From Desulfobotulus mexicanus (GTDB lineage: Bacteria > Desulfobacterota > Desulfobacteria > Desulfobacterales > ASO4-4), in the NCBI RefSeq assembly GCF_006175995.1, contig NZ_VDMB01000002.1, positions 226,097 to 290,096 on the forward strand: 64,000 nucleotides of DNA, read 5' to 3'. This document shows positions 36,029-44,594 of the stretch, one piece after another. The notes under the pieces are model-generated. The model was not told the origin of the DNA. It saw only the letters and a program-made list of their open reading frames with translations, and searched no databases. Position 1 is the first letter of the stretch. Each line of letters begins with the position of its first letter. The position numbers and the translations under genes are program-made.

Positions 36029-36249
36029 TAGTGCCTGAACGAAAATAGCATTTGCACTGTTAAATCAAAAGCTTGTATCGCTTTTTTAAAATGAAGTTTT
36101 TTATAAATCAGCCTTTTTTGTGGTAATATTTTTAAAGCTATTGATTTTATTGGTATAAAATTTTCAAGCTCAACAAATCTTCGCTGATTGAAATAAGGCT
36201 TTTTTTATTTCGTTTCAAGCTCATCTTATACATTTCCGTTCAGGCACTA
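36029..36249. mobile_element. MITE-like element, no coding capacity
   Basis: A 221-bp AT-rich segment bounded by TAGTGCCTGAACGAAAAT (36029-36046) and its inverse ATTTCCGTTCAGGCACTA (36232-36249), 17 of 18 positions matching, with TA at each outer edge. There is no reading frame inside. It sits 43 bases from the IS630 right end but its ends differ from that IS, so another transposase would have mobilised it. It occupies most of the gap 35986-36380. Confidence 0.65.
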
Positions 36250-36380
36250 AATATAAAGGATGGACAAATTACAGGGAGCTGGTCAAATGTCAACAGAGCC
36301 TAAGGTTTTAAAAATGTTCTTATTTTAAAGATACTATAAAACAGCTTGCGCAGGCATTCTGTGCATTGGAGGAGCTTATC

Positions 36381-38243
36381 ATGTCCGATTATCTTAGTTT
36401 TGTTGTTAATTGGTTTAAAAATCATGGTAAAGACGCAAAAAAAGAAAAAGATTGGGAAGAAATCAGTATATGGCGGCAAAAATTTTATCTGGTGGAACGG
36501 ATTCAGGAAGAGATTAGCAAGAAAAGTGAGAATGAAGGTCAAGTCGCATATCGGATAATATATGGTTATCATCTTAACTCAGGAAAACTGCAGTGCCGGA
36601 TCTGGTATTATTCTGGCAGTGAGGCCAACTGGCGGGCTTCTACAGGATTCAGAAAAGATGGATCATGGGCAAAAGGAGCTGAAAGAATTGGAGATGATAA
36701 AGAAAGAAAATATACTCAAATAGGATATGTCAATGAATGCTTTGTCACCGCAGAAATGCATGACTTGCTGGAAAATTTTTGGGAAAAAGCTCCTTGCAGC
36801 AGGATTTATCGCGGTATTTGTCCATGGGGACAAAAGAATGGAAGATTGATAGAGCCGAAAAATAATGCCGAGGATTATTCAGTTTTTAAGTATATGGCAG
36901 AGACAGATTCAACTATTTCGAAAATCAAAATAAAATATAATGAAGAAAGGAAATTTAAACTCGCTAATTTCCCGGAAAATGTAGATAAAGATTCCATAAA
37001 AAGAAGTAAAGAAATTGGTTCTGTTCTGATTCAGAAAGTGTATGGAAAACAGGGTGCTAAAAATGCTGGGGGTATAACCAGGGTAGGAAGAGTGGAGGTG
37101 ATAGGGGCTATCTCAAAACATGGGCAGATTTTTAAACATGACACTATCTTAAACGAGTGGATAGTATCCAGTCTAGCTAGCAAGCCGAACGAAAAAATGA
37201 AATACCATCCTGTGCTTAAAATGGATTACAGTATCAAATCCTATTTGTTGATAGGTAATACGGGCCCAAAAAATTCATCTGTTTTGGTTGTGGAAATAGC
37301 TTCTACCCTTAATCCCAGAGAACATACATATAAAGATTTTACAGGCACAATGAGGAAGGTGAATACGCCGGTATGCTGGGTCCGGGATGTCTATTATTTC
37401 TCAAGTGTGGTGACTTCTTTTGGAACGAGAAAAGAGATCCCTGTCAATCTCTCTTTTTTAGTTCAGAAACCCTGTGATTATCCCTCACAGGCAAGTAAAG
37501 ATTATAATGAAATGATAGGAGTTAAGGCTGCAATTAATGATAAAGGGCAAAAAGAATTTCAAGGAGACCTTGGTGGAGGGAAATATGTTATTTTATCCCT
37601 GCTCAATGAGGCAACTTCATCTCTTATTAAGGCATTTAAGGATAAGGCAGCTTATCCCCGGTTTAGGGAAAAATACCATAGGTTAATAACCGAAATCAAA
37701 CACATTGTGGCTTTAAAATTGCCTTTACTTGCAGATGGTAATTATCCATATGAATACTATTTGAGGGAACTTATCCTTTATGGTATCAAGGAATATCTGG
37801 CCATTCAAATGAAGGAGGGTGAAAATGTATATGACGATAAAGGCTTTCATGGTGCTGACGGAATAAAACGGGCAAATGCCTTGTATGCCTCTATTGAGCA
37901 AGCGGAGTCAGAAACGCAAATAAATCAAATCATGTACAAATGCTTCAAGGAAAACAAGGTCGGAGATTTTTCCGGTGGATGGTTCAGTGGAATCAACACC
38001 CACCCGACCTCTCTTTTTACCTGTGTATGCAGGTCTCTTTTGGCTATAGCAGAATCACCGGTCGGCCAGGTAAAAAACGAGATGAAGTGGAGTGAAAAAA
38101 GTGCGGAAAAATGCATTAACCGTATGATTGAGTTTATGTATGCAAGGGGGCCAGATTCTGACCATGTGGCTAAAAGTCAGCACATTACAAAGGAGTCTGA
38201 AAATCTTCTAAAGGCCCTGAAGGGTGAAAAGATTAAAGCCTGA
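36381..38243 (+). CDS. Large protein of unknown function, accessory
   Basis: A 620-residue soluble protein with no signal peptide or membrane helix evident. I do not recognise any family. The start at 36381 has GGAGGA 7 bases upstream; the frame begins 15 bases earlier at a TTG. Composition is lysine-rich and AT-biased, unlike the core genes. Visible features are a basic, Lys/Glu-rich first 60 residues, a Trp/Tyr-rich RIWYYSGSEANWRAS near 80, and a GGWFSGINTHPTSLFTCVC segment near 540 that could be a buried active-site-like loop. It precedes by 40 bases a permuted papain-fold protein and follows mobile elements, so the two probably form a transferred module. Confidence 0.75.
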   Translation: MSDYLSFVVNWFKNHGKDAKKEKDWEEISIWRQKFYLVERIQEEISKKSENEGQVAYRIIYGYHLNSGKLQCRIWYYSGSEANWRASTGFRKDGSWAKGAERIGDDKERKYTQIGYVNECFVTAEMHDLLENFWEKAPCSRIYRGICPWGQKNGRLIEPKNNAEDYSVFKYMAETDSTISKIKIKYNEERKFKLANFPENVDKDSIKRSKEIGSVLIQKVYGKQGAKNAGGITRVGRVEVIGAISKHGQIFKHDTILNEWIVSSLASKPNEKMKYHPVLKMDYSIKSYLLIGNTGPKNSSVLVVEIASTLNPREHTYKDFTGTMRKVNTPVCWVRDVYYFSSVVTSFGTRKEIPVNLSFLVQKPCDYPSQASKDYNEMIGVKAAINDKGQKEFQGDLGGGKYVILSLLNEATSSLIKAFKDKAAYPRFREKYHRLITEIKHIVALKLPLLADGNYPYEYYLRELILYGIKEYLAIQMKEGENVYDDKGFHGADGIKRANALYASIEQAESETQINQIMYKCFKENKVGDFSGGWFSGINTHPTSLFTCVCRSLLAIAESPVGQVKNEMKWSEKSAEKCINRMIEFMYARGPDSDHVAKSQHITKESENLLKALKGEKIKA

Positions 38244-38282
38244 CCTGTTTTCCACCTGAATCCGTATTAAGGAGATTTAATT

Positions 38283-39440
38283 ATGAAACAGTTTGAAAAT
38301 GAAGCAGCTTTATATATCTGGCCTTATAAAGGCATTAATCATCCCGGACATGCTGCCATCGCCATCAGGGCTTTGGATAAAAATGATATTAAAGAGCCTC
38401 TGATAAGTGCTTATATAAGCTGGTGGCCAGAAGGCGGAGATGATGACAAAGTTGGTTTGTTTAATATCAGGCCTGCTAAGCCACACTCTGATTATTTTTC
38501 AGATAAATATGCAGAAATGGGTCCAGATACCAGTGAAGCATTGAGGGCAGGAACTAAGCAAATTGATCCAAAGCGGTTTCAAAAAAAATCCGAGAACAAA
38601 CACGGGATCCCTTATTTTGTAGTTACAGCAAATAAAAAATATAATTTACCTGGTTTCGGTACTAAGCGAATAAGTTCTCAGAAGTCTGATGAAGTAGAGG
38701 ATAAGTTTGATAATATTGCTTTCAGGCCTAAGCTTGCTATTGGCGAGTACAGCCTTTGGGGTCTTGCCCTTAATAAGATGGCGTTCTGGTGGTATAAATT
38801 CTGTACAGAAGAAAAGCATGGTTATCGTTTTGTCAGTACAAAGCTGAATTGTTCAGGGGTTGTCATGCAATGTCTGCTTGAAGGCTGTGCTGATGCTTAT
38901 ATAGATATTAAATCACCTAAAATGTATATCACACCCAATGATGTAGATAAAGCCTGTATGGAATTGGTTAAAAAGATAGATTGTCTGAATATTGAGAGCT
39001 ACAGGTTTATAGTCAATTTAAGGAAAGAAGCAGCAGTTAAACAGACGGATCTTTATACTTATGATCAGTTTTATAAGGCAAGCAATGCAGGAAAATGGGC
39101 AAGAAGAAGGGAGCAGGTTGCAAAGATAGATGAGTACCTTACAGAATATCATCTTAAGGGAGCATGGTCTAAGGATAATTTTAAAGATAAATTCAAGTGT
39201 ATGGCTAGAATGATGGATAATGTTATAAGTCACAGATCGAAGAAACCCAAAAGCGTTAATGGCCTTGCAGTTGAATCTTTGGGGGCACAGATACTCTCAG
39301 TTCTTTCATCTAAAACCTTTCATGATACCCTTGGTGCTCTTTCCGAAGAAATTAGCCCAGATCTTGTGAAACTGTTGAGGAAAATACTTGTTGCTCATGA
39401 ACCTCTTAATGGTTTTTTCAAAAAAGAAAAGAAGATTTAA
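38283..39440 (+). CDS. Permuted papain-fold (NlpC/P60- or LRAT-like) putative hydrolase
   Basis: A 385-residue protein with a pattern of circularly permuted papain-fold enzymes: an N-terminal His in NHPGHAAIAIR (His23) followed far downstream by the Cys in KLNCSGVVMQCLLEG (about residue 197). Such enzymes cut peptides, cell-wall peptides or acyl/amide bonds. No signal peptide is seen. Residues 240-385 are helical, charged and unfamiliar. GGAG precedes the ATG and the gap to the upstream unknown is 40 bases, so they are likely cotranscribed. It could be a secreted effector or toxin, but no secretion or immunity gene is identified. Confidence 0.6.
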   Translation: MKQFENEAALYIWPYKGINHPGHAAIAIRALDKNDIKEPLISAYISWWPEGGDDDKVGLFNIRPAKPHSDYFSDKYAEMGPDTSEALRAGTKQIDPKRFQKKSENKHGIPYFVVTANKKYNLPGFGTKRISSQKSDEVEDKFDNIAFRPKLAIGEYSLWGLALNKMAFWWYKFCTEEKHGYRFVSTKLNCSGVVMQCLLEGCADAYIDIKSPKMYITPNDVDKACMELVKKIDCLNIESYRFIVNLRKEAAVKQTDLYTYDQFYKASNAGKWARRREQVAKIDEYLTEYHLKGAWSKDNFKDKFKCMARMMDNVISHRSKKPKSVNGLAVESLGAQILSVLSSKTFHDTLGALSEEISPDLVKLLRKILVAHEPLNGFFKKEKKI

Positions 39441-39446
39441 AGATGA

Positions 39447-39790
39447 TTGGGTTTGCACGAAGTCAAAATCCTGGAGCCTATACCGCTATTCTGGTCTGCT
39501 AATTACATTTTTTGCGGCAGACTGGGGGCGGGCTGGACAAAGACTTCGTTTCCGGCCTCTCCCTGCCCTGGTGGATCGCCGGGACAACCATGTATAATGC
39601 CGGACGGCAATCCAAACCTCATCAACACACAGCTGCGGCTGGCCTTCAACATATTGCACCGCTTCGCCCTGGACCAGGCCTGGTCAGCCGTGGTCGGGGT
39701 TGTTCTCCCCTATCTTCAGTGACGGCATCAATTGGCTTTGGGTTTTGTCTATGATCTTGAATTTATTGATAAAAATCAGGAGAATAGCTC
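39447..39790 (+). pseudogene. Decayed GC-rich coding remnant
   Basis: The base composition shifts abruptly to GC-rich after 39500 and the three frames each hold short protein-like pieces (for example GLSLPWWIAGTTMYNAG in one frame, NTQLRLAFNILHRFALDQ in another) interrupted by stops. I cannot name the original gene. About 30 bases at 39505-39535 resemble the sugar-porter fragment at 41265-41295 (CATTTTTTGCGGCA..CTGGGGGC). Confidence 0.4.
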
Positions 39791-40825
39791 ATGAAAGACA
39801 CCTCGTGCTTCATCACATCGCCCGTCCTCCGCAGAATGGCCGTTGTTCTTGCATTCTTGCTCTTTTCAGCGTACCCGGCCTGGGCTCGCCCCTTAGTTAA
39901 TTCTGACATCTTCGTGCAGGTTCTTCAGGAAGCCCACGCCCTGTTTGCGGAAGATACCGAGGGGGTCAATGCCGACTATATCCCCGAGCTTGCCAAGATA
40001 CCTTCAGAGCTGTTCGGTCTGGCTTTGGTCACGGTGGACGGCCGGGTTTTCGTGGCCGGGGATGCGGACTATGTATTTTCCATCCAGTCCGTTTCCAAGC
40101 CTTTTACTGCGGCATTGGTTCTTCAGGAATACGATGCCCCGGAAATCCTCGTGGAAAGGATCGGGGTCGAGCCGACTGGCCTGCCCTTCAACTCCGTCCT
40201 GGCCGTAGAGCTGCACGCCTCCCGTTCCGTGAACCCCCTTGTCAATGCCGGAGCCATGGCAGCGGTCAGCCTCGTGCCTGCCGAAGACAAGACGGAGCGT
40301 TTTTTGAAAATCAAGCAATTCTATGAGGCCATGGCTGGCCAGAAACTGAAAGTGATCAAGGAGGTCTACCGTTCCGAAGCTGCCACGAACCAGAGCAACC
40401 GGGCCATTGCCAATCTCCTGAAAAAATACGGCCGGATTTACGCCGATCCGGAAGAGGCCCTGGATGTCTACACCCGGCAATGCGCCATAGGGGTTTCGGC
40501 ACGCGTCCTGGCTATGATGGGCGCGACCCTGGCCAATGGCGGGGTCAACCCCATCAGCAAGAAGCAGGTCCTGGAAGCACGGTATGTTCCCAAGGTTCTG
40601 GCCCTCATGCTGACCGCCGGATTCTATGATGAATCCGGGCGATGGGCCTATGAAGTGGGCCTGCCGGCCAAGACCGGGGTCGGCGGCGGGATCGTGGCCG
40701 TGGTTCCAGGTGAAATGGCCGTGGCCGCATTTTCACCCCGCCTGAACCAGGCTGGCAACAGTGTCCGGGCCATGCGGGCCATCGAGTATGTCAGCCAGCG
40801 CCTGGGGCTGGGCTTATTTCAGTGA
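39791..40825 (+). CDS. glsA: Exported glutaminase A
   Basis: A 344-residue precursor with a signal peptide (about 1-32, ending AYPAWA) and a serine beta-lactamase-fold glutaminase domain: SIQSVSKPF (the catalytic Ser-x-x-Lys is SVSK), HASRSVNPLVNAGAMA and a terminal KTGVGGGI. It hydrolyses glutamine to glutamate and ammonia; the signal peptide places it in the periplasm, where most GlsA proteins are cytoplasmic. CAGGAG lies 8 bases before the ATG. GC content is higher than in the accessory genes around it, suggesting import together with the decayed genes on both sides. It may feed ammonia or glutamate to acid resistance or nitrogen supply. Confidence 0.9.
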   Translation: MKDTSCFITSPVLRRMAVVLAFLLFSAYPAWARPLVNSDIFVQVLQEAHALFAEDTEGVNADYIPELAKIPSELFGLALVTVDGRVFVAGDADYVFSIQSVSKPFTAALVLQEYDAPEILVERIGVEPTGLPFNSVLAVELHASRSVNPLVNAGAMAAVSLVPAEDKTERFLKIKQFYEAMAGQKLKVIKEVYRSEAATNQSNRAIANLLKKYGRIYADPEEALDVYTRQCAIGVSARVLAMMGATLANGGVNPISKKQVLEARYVPKVLALMLTAGFYDESGRWAYEVGLPAKTGVGGGIVAVVPGEMAVAAFSPRLNQAGNSVRAMRAIEYVSQRLGLGLFQ

Positions 40826-40847
40826 GTGCAATAATGAAGGAGGAAGG

Positions 40848-41024
40848 TATGGGCCGCAGAACATTTTTGAAGTTCGCCGCAGTCGGGGCGCTGGCCGGAA
40901 GTATTCAGGTCATTCCGGGGTACTTATGAGTCCCGGCCGGATCTGGTTCAGGTTCGGACTAGGCCGCCAGTTACATGGTGGCGGACAGCCATTTTAACTA
41001 TCTGGACTTTTTGCCGTTTTCTTA
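40848..41024 (+). pseudogene. Remnant of a Tat-exported amidohydrolase
   Basis: A perfect ribosome site (GGAGGA) is followed by MGRRTFLKFAAVGALAG, a twin-arginine signal, but the frame stops after 25 codons. About 75 bases on, another frame reads MVADSHFNYLDFLPFS, which resembles the metal-binding start of amidohydrolases such as the DSHVHL opening of the gene at 44595. The gene is deleted and frame-broken. Confidence 0.5.
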
Positions 41025-41077
41025 AAAGGCCGTTCCAATTTGGGTCAATGTCTCAAAAATGATCCTGCGGAGTATAC

Positions 41078-41540
41078 CTTTGTTGCTATCGCCCTGGTGG
41101 ACCGTATAGGACGGCGGCCCTTGCTTCTGGCCGGAGCTTTAGGTCAGGCTGTCATGCTGGCCATCATGGCCATAATTTTTGCTACTGCGGACAAGGATCC
41201 TGGCATGGGCCTTGTTCTTGGCCCAATTGCCGGAACAGGAGCCCTGCTGGCTGCCAACGCCTATATTGCATTTTTTGCGGCAAGCTGGGGGCCGGTGGTC
41301 TGGGTGATGTTGGGCGAGATGTTTCCCAACCAGTGCCGAGGTGCTGCTCTTGCCATATGCGGCCTTGCCGGATGGAGCGCCAACTTCCTAGTGACCATGA
41401 CCTTTCCCATCCTGCTCTCTATGTTTGACCTGGGCATCACTTACATGATTTACGCAGCTTTCGGCCTGGTGGCCTGGTTCTTCGTCCGCAGGTTCGTGCA
41501 GGAAACTAAGGGAAGGACTCTGGAGGAAATGACCTATTGA
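41078..41540 (+). pseudogene. C-terminal fragment of a sugar-porter MFS carrier
   Basis: About 154 codons encode only the last membrane helices of a sugar porter: LVDRIGRRPLLLAG, SWGPVVWVMLGEMFPNQCRG and the closing QETKGRTLEEM signature. The usual 460-500-residue protein lacks its first two thirds, and homology starts in mid-gene without a ribosome site. Composition matches the glutaminase block, so it belongs to the same import event. Confidence 0.8.
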
Positions 41541-41643
41541 AAGGCGCATCATTCAAACCTAAAACAGGAGAAACCATTTATTTAATTCAGAAATGGTTTT
41601 ACAAACGGGACGCATGTCCCTTTTTGAAAAAAAGGAGTTTAAT

Positions 41644-42954
41644 ATGTTCTTTTACTTGTCTCGAATGAAGTCAATTTTGATTTTTGTTTGTTTAGTCGCA
41701 ACGCTTATACTGGCTTCTTCCAGCCAGGCGAGCTATCAGCCGAATACAGTCTATTTGCTCGACGAAAAACACGAACCGATCACGCAGCAGCTTATCATTA
41801 TGCTGGAGTATAATCCGGAATTAAAAGGTATGCTTCTTCGCTCAATTGACATGGCTAAAAAGATCAATCCTGATAGAGCTACCAATCCTGCCCAGAGCCT
41901 TGAGGATTACTATGATTTTATTAATTGGGCTGCAAAAGCAATGCCCTGGACAATTTTACCAAGCGCTCATTCCTCGAGCCTGTATGAGCAAATTGACCAA
42001 AGTCTGAATTATTTTTATTTCATTAATGATCAACCGCTTCCCGAGTTGAAGGGCAAGGGGTATTTTAACAATTCATTGCAATACCATGAACCGTATCGAA
42101 GCTGGCTTATTCTTTTCACCAAACAATGGGGACGCTATCTGGGTGAGGAAGAGTCCTGGAATGAGGAATACTACAAGCTGGCACTGGCCGACGACCGATT
42201 CGGTCTGGCAAAAGGGTGGTATGAGGATCCCTCGAATTGGAAAAGCTTTAATGATTTTTTCGCAAGGTATCTGAAGTCGCCTGATCAGCGGCCCATTGCT
42301 TTGCCCGGGGATGCAAGTGTAGTCACCGCCCCGGCCGATTCAAGGCATCAGGGGGAGTGGAAGATCGACCATGACTCGAACATTGTTCATCATGGGGGAG
42401 TGGTGGTCAAATCAAGTCGCCTGAAGTCCATACCGGCTCTTCTTGGTGAGGATAATCCTTACAAGAATGCTTTTGCCAAAGGTACCTTCACGCATATTTT
42501 TCTTGATGTGAACGATTATCACCGTTATCACTTTCCAGTCAGCGGAGTTATCAGGCATATTGGCATTATAAAGCAGGATAACGCAGCAGGCGGCATTACA
42601 TACTGGGATCCGGAGATTGGCAAGTATATTCTTGAGTCAATAAACCCGGGATGGCAGAATATTCAGACCCGTGGGGTCGTGATCATTGACACTGAGGAAT
42701 ACGGACTTGTAGCAGTTATTCCGGTTGGAATGTCGCAGGTGTCTTCAGTTAATTTTGAAGAGAGCATCAATCCGGGAGATGCTGTCAGAAAAGGCGACCC
42801 GCTTGGCTATTTTCTTTTCGGTGGTTCAAATATCATTTTTTTGTTTCAAAGCAAAGTGGAATTCAAATTGTCCGTTCCCAAAGAAGCATGTGGTACTGAA
42901 TATAAACATCTTTTAATGGGCGAAGAATATGGAAAACTATCGCCTGTAAAATAA
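41644..42954 (+). CDS. Exported phosphatidylserine-decarboxylase-like (PsiD-type) protein
   Basis: A 436-residue precursor with a signal peptide (about 1-32, ending SSQASY). The N-terminal half resembles the PSDC extension (YFNNSLQYHEPYRSWL, FNDFFARYL) that marks PsiD-type amino-acid decarboxylases, and the C-terminal half is a phosphatidylserine decarboxylase domain with DVNDYHRYHFPVSG and the self-cleaving region FGGSNIIFLF, where Gly-Ser would yield the pyruvoyl group. Family knowledge suggests decarboxylation of an aromatic or other amino acid rather than a lipid. AAGGAG lies 8 bases before the ATG at 41644. It is followed by an R2 repeat and an NCS1 permease. Confidence 0.8.
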   Translation: MFFYLSRMKSILIFVCLVATLILASSSQASYQPNTVYLLDEKHEPITQQLIIMLEYNPELKGMLLRSIDMAKKINPDRATNPAQSLEDYYDFINWAAKAMPWTILPSAHSSSLYEQIDQSLNYFYFINDQPLPELKGKGYFNNSLQYHEPYRSWLILFTKQWGRYLGEEESWNEEYYKLALADDRFGLAKGWYEDPSNWKSFNDFFARYLKSPDQRPIALPGDASVVTAPADSRHQGEWKIDHDSNIVHHGGVVVKSSRLKSIPALLGEDNPYKNAFAKGTFTHIFLDVNDYHRYHFPVSGVIRHIGIIKQDNAAGGITYWDPEIGKYILESINPGWQNIQTRGVVIIDTEEYGLVAVIPVGMSQVSSVNFEESINPGDAVRKGDPLGYFLFGGSNIIFLFQSKVEFKLSVPKEACGTEYKHLLMGEEYGKLSPVK

Positions 42955-42970
42955 TTGCTGTTTACTTAAT

Positions 42971-43108
42971 AGCAGCTCACGCCCTGCTACGGCGTCTTGT
43001 CATAGAGTAACTTGTGTCATATTCAGAATCATTTTGAGCACAGATAGAGAATTGGTCATTTTTTAAGCATTTGAATTGAAAGAACTAAATTTAAGTTACT
43101 TAGAAGAT
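42971..43108. repeat. Repeat R2, copy 2
   Basis: AGCAGCTCACGCCCTGCTAC, GGCGTCTTGTCATAGAGTAAC, ATTCAGAATCATTTTGAGCAC, ATTTGAATTGAAAGAACTAAA and TTACTTAGAAG follow each other as in copy 1. It fills most of the 239-base gap before the permease. Confidence 0.85.
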
Positions 43109-43193
43109 ATAGACATTTTTTGACTTTTGTGAGTCCATCAAGTAAGATTACAAACTTTCTAATATTTTAATAATTGTTCTGGAGTTTTTAAGC

Positions 43194-44441
43194 ATGGACC
43201 ATAAGAGACCAGATCATAATGATGCCGATTATTCTCTCGAAAGGGTACCGGCCAGCGCCCGCAGGGGCTTTTGGCCGATCTTTGTAATCATGCTCGGCTT
43301 TACCTATTTCTCTGCGAGTATGAGTGTGGGTGCAGGCATGGGAAATGGTCTTGATTTCAAGGGATTTCTCTGGGCTATTATAATTGGGGGAATGATCCTC
43401 GGAGCTTATACCGGTATCCTGGCCTATATTGGAAGCAGCACGGGCTTGAGCCTGGATCTGCTTGCGCAAAGATCCTTTGGATCCTTTGGGTCTTACCTGC
43501 CATCGGCACTTATAAGTTTTACACAAATAGGCTGGTTTGGTGTTGGGGTTGCCATGTTTGCCATTCCTACGGCAGAACTTCTTGGAATCAATCCTCTTAT
43601 TCTTCTTGTGCTGGCAGGCACACTCATGACTGCATCTGCTTATTTCGGAATAAAAGGACTTGAGCTGGTCAGCTCCATTTCAGTCCCCCTTATAACAGTT
43701 CTTGGTATTTATTCCATGGTGACAGCCACTGTGCATGGAGGTGGCCTGACGGCTGTCTTTGGCCGCTCTTCAGGGGATCTTACAATTATTGCAGGTGTCG
43801 GTATGGTTATTGGTTCCTTTGTGAGCGGAGGAACGGCCACTCCCAATTTTGTCCGCTTTGCCCGGACACGAAAATTAGCAGTTATTACAACTGTTATGGC
43901 CTTTTTTATCGGCAATACCCTGATGTTTGCTTTCGGAGCTGTCGGAGGAGCCTTCACGGGAATGGATGATATCTTTTATGTGATGATTGCACAGGGTCTT
44001 GCCATACCTGCTATTCTGGTGTTGGGGGCAAATATCTGGACCACCAATGATAATGCCCTGTATACATCAGGTCTGGGACTTTCAAATATAACGAAGATAC
44101 GCAAGCGTCCCATGGTTCTTATTGCAGGCACTATTGGTACAGCAACATCAATGTGGCTCTATTTCAACTTCATAGGCTGGCTCAGCTTTCTCAATGCAAC
44201 ACTTCCTCCAGTGGGAGCAATTATTGCTCTGGACTTTTTTATGCATCGTGAAAACTACACTGAGAACAGCTCTTTTAACCAGACAGTCAACTGGGGTGCT
44301 GTCATAGCTGTGATTGCAGGAGCCCTGACAGGGAATTTTCTTGATTTCGGAATCTCTGCTCTTAACGCCATGGGGGTTGCCATTATCTGTTATTTTGTTG
44401 CGGATAAGATTATCTGGCCTAAGGACCGTACTTTTGATTAG
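43194..44441 (+). CDS. NCS1-family permease, cytosine-permease-like
   Basis: A 415-residue, 12-helix membrane protein of the nucleobase:cation symporter-1 family. The NANIWTTNDNALYTSGLGLSN region (here GANIWTTNDNALY near 281-293) is typical of CodB-like cytosine permeases, and the AYFGIKGLELVS segment is also family-like. It probably imports a nucleobase or related compound. A signal-peptide-bearing amidohydrolase follows, which could release the substrate outside; a cytoplasmic cytosine deaminase is not present. Confidence 0.88.
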   Translation: MDHKRPDHNDADYSLERVPASARRGFWPIFVIMLGFTYFSASMSVGAGMGNGLDFKGFLWAIIIGGMILGAYTGILAYIGSSTGLSLDLLAQRSFGSFGSYLPSALISFTQIGWFGVGVAMFAIPTAELLGINPLILLVLAGTLMTASAYFGIKGLELVSSISVPLITVLGIYSMVTATVHGGGLTAVFGRSSGDLTIIAGVGMVIGSFVSGGTATPNFVRFARTRKLAVITTVMAFFIGNTLMFAFGAVGGAFTGMDDIFYVMIAQGLAIPAILVLGANIWTTNDNALYTSGLGLSNITKIRKRPMVLIAGTIGTATSMWLYFNFIGWLSFLNATLPPVGAIIALDFFMHRENYTENSSFNQTVNWGAVIAVIAGALTGNFLDFGISALNAMGVAIICYFVADKIIWPKDRTFD

Positions 44442-44594
44442 ATGCAGCTCAGGCCGTCTTAGGGCACCTGATCTTTTCCGTGGAACAGTCATAGCAATAA
44501 TGCTGCTCGATTATACAAGGGATTTCTTCACATTCTTCATATATTCGTCAACAGACCTTAGGCACAGCACTACAGTGCTTTTCAGGAGGAAGCT

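Noticed and set aside
39505..41295. Direct repeat of about 30 bases (39505-39535 and 41265-41295) as an att site or duplication border
   Set aside because: The match lies inside sugar-porter-like coding sequence and stops after about 30 bases; more likely shared ancestry of fragments than a recombination site.
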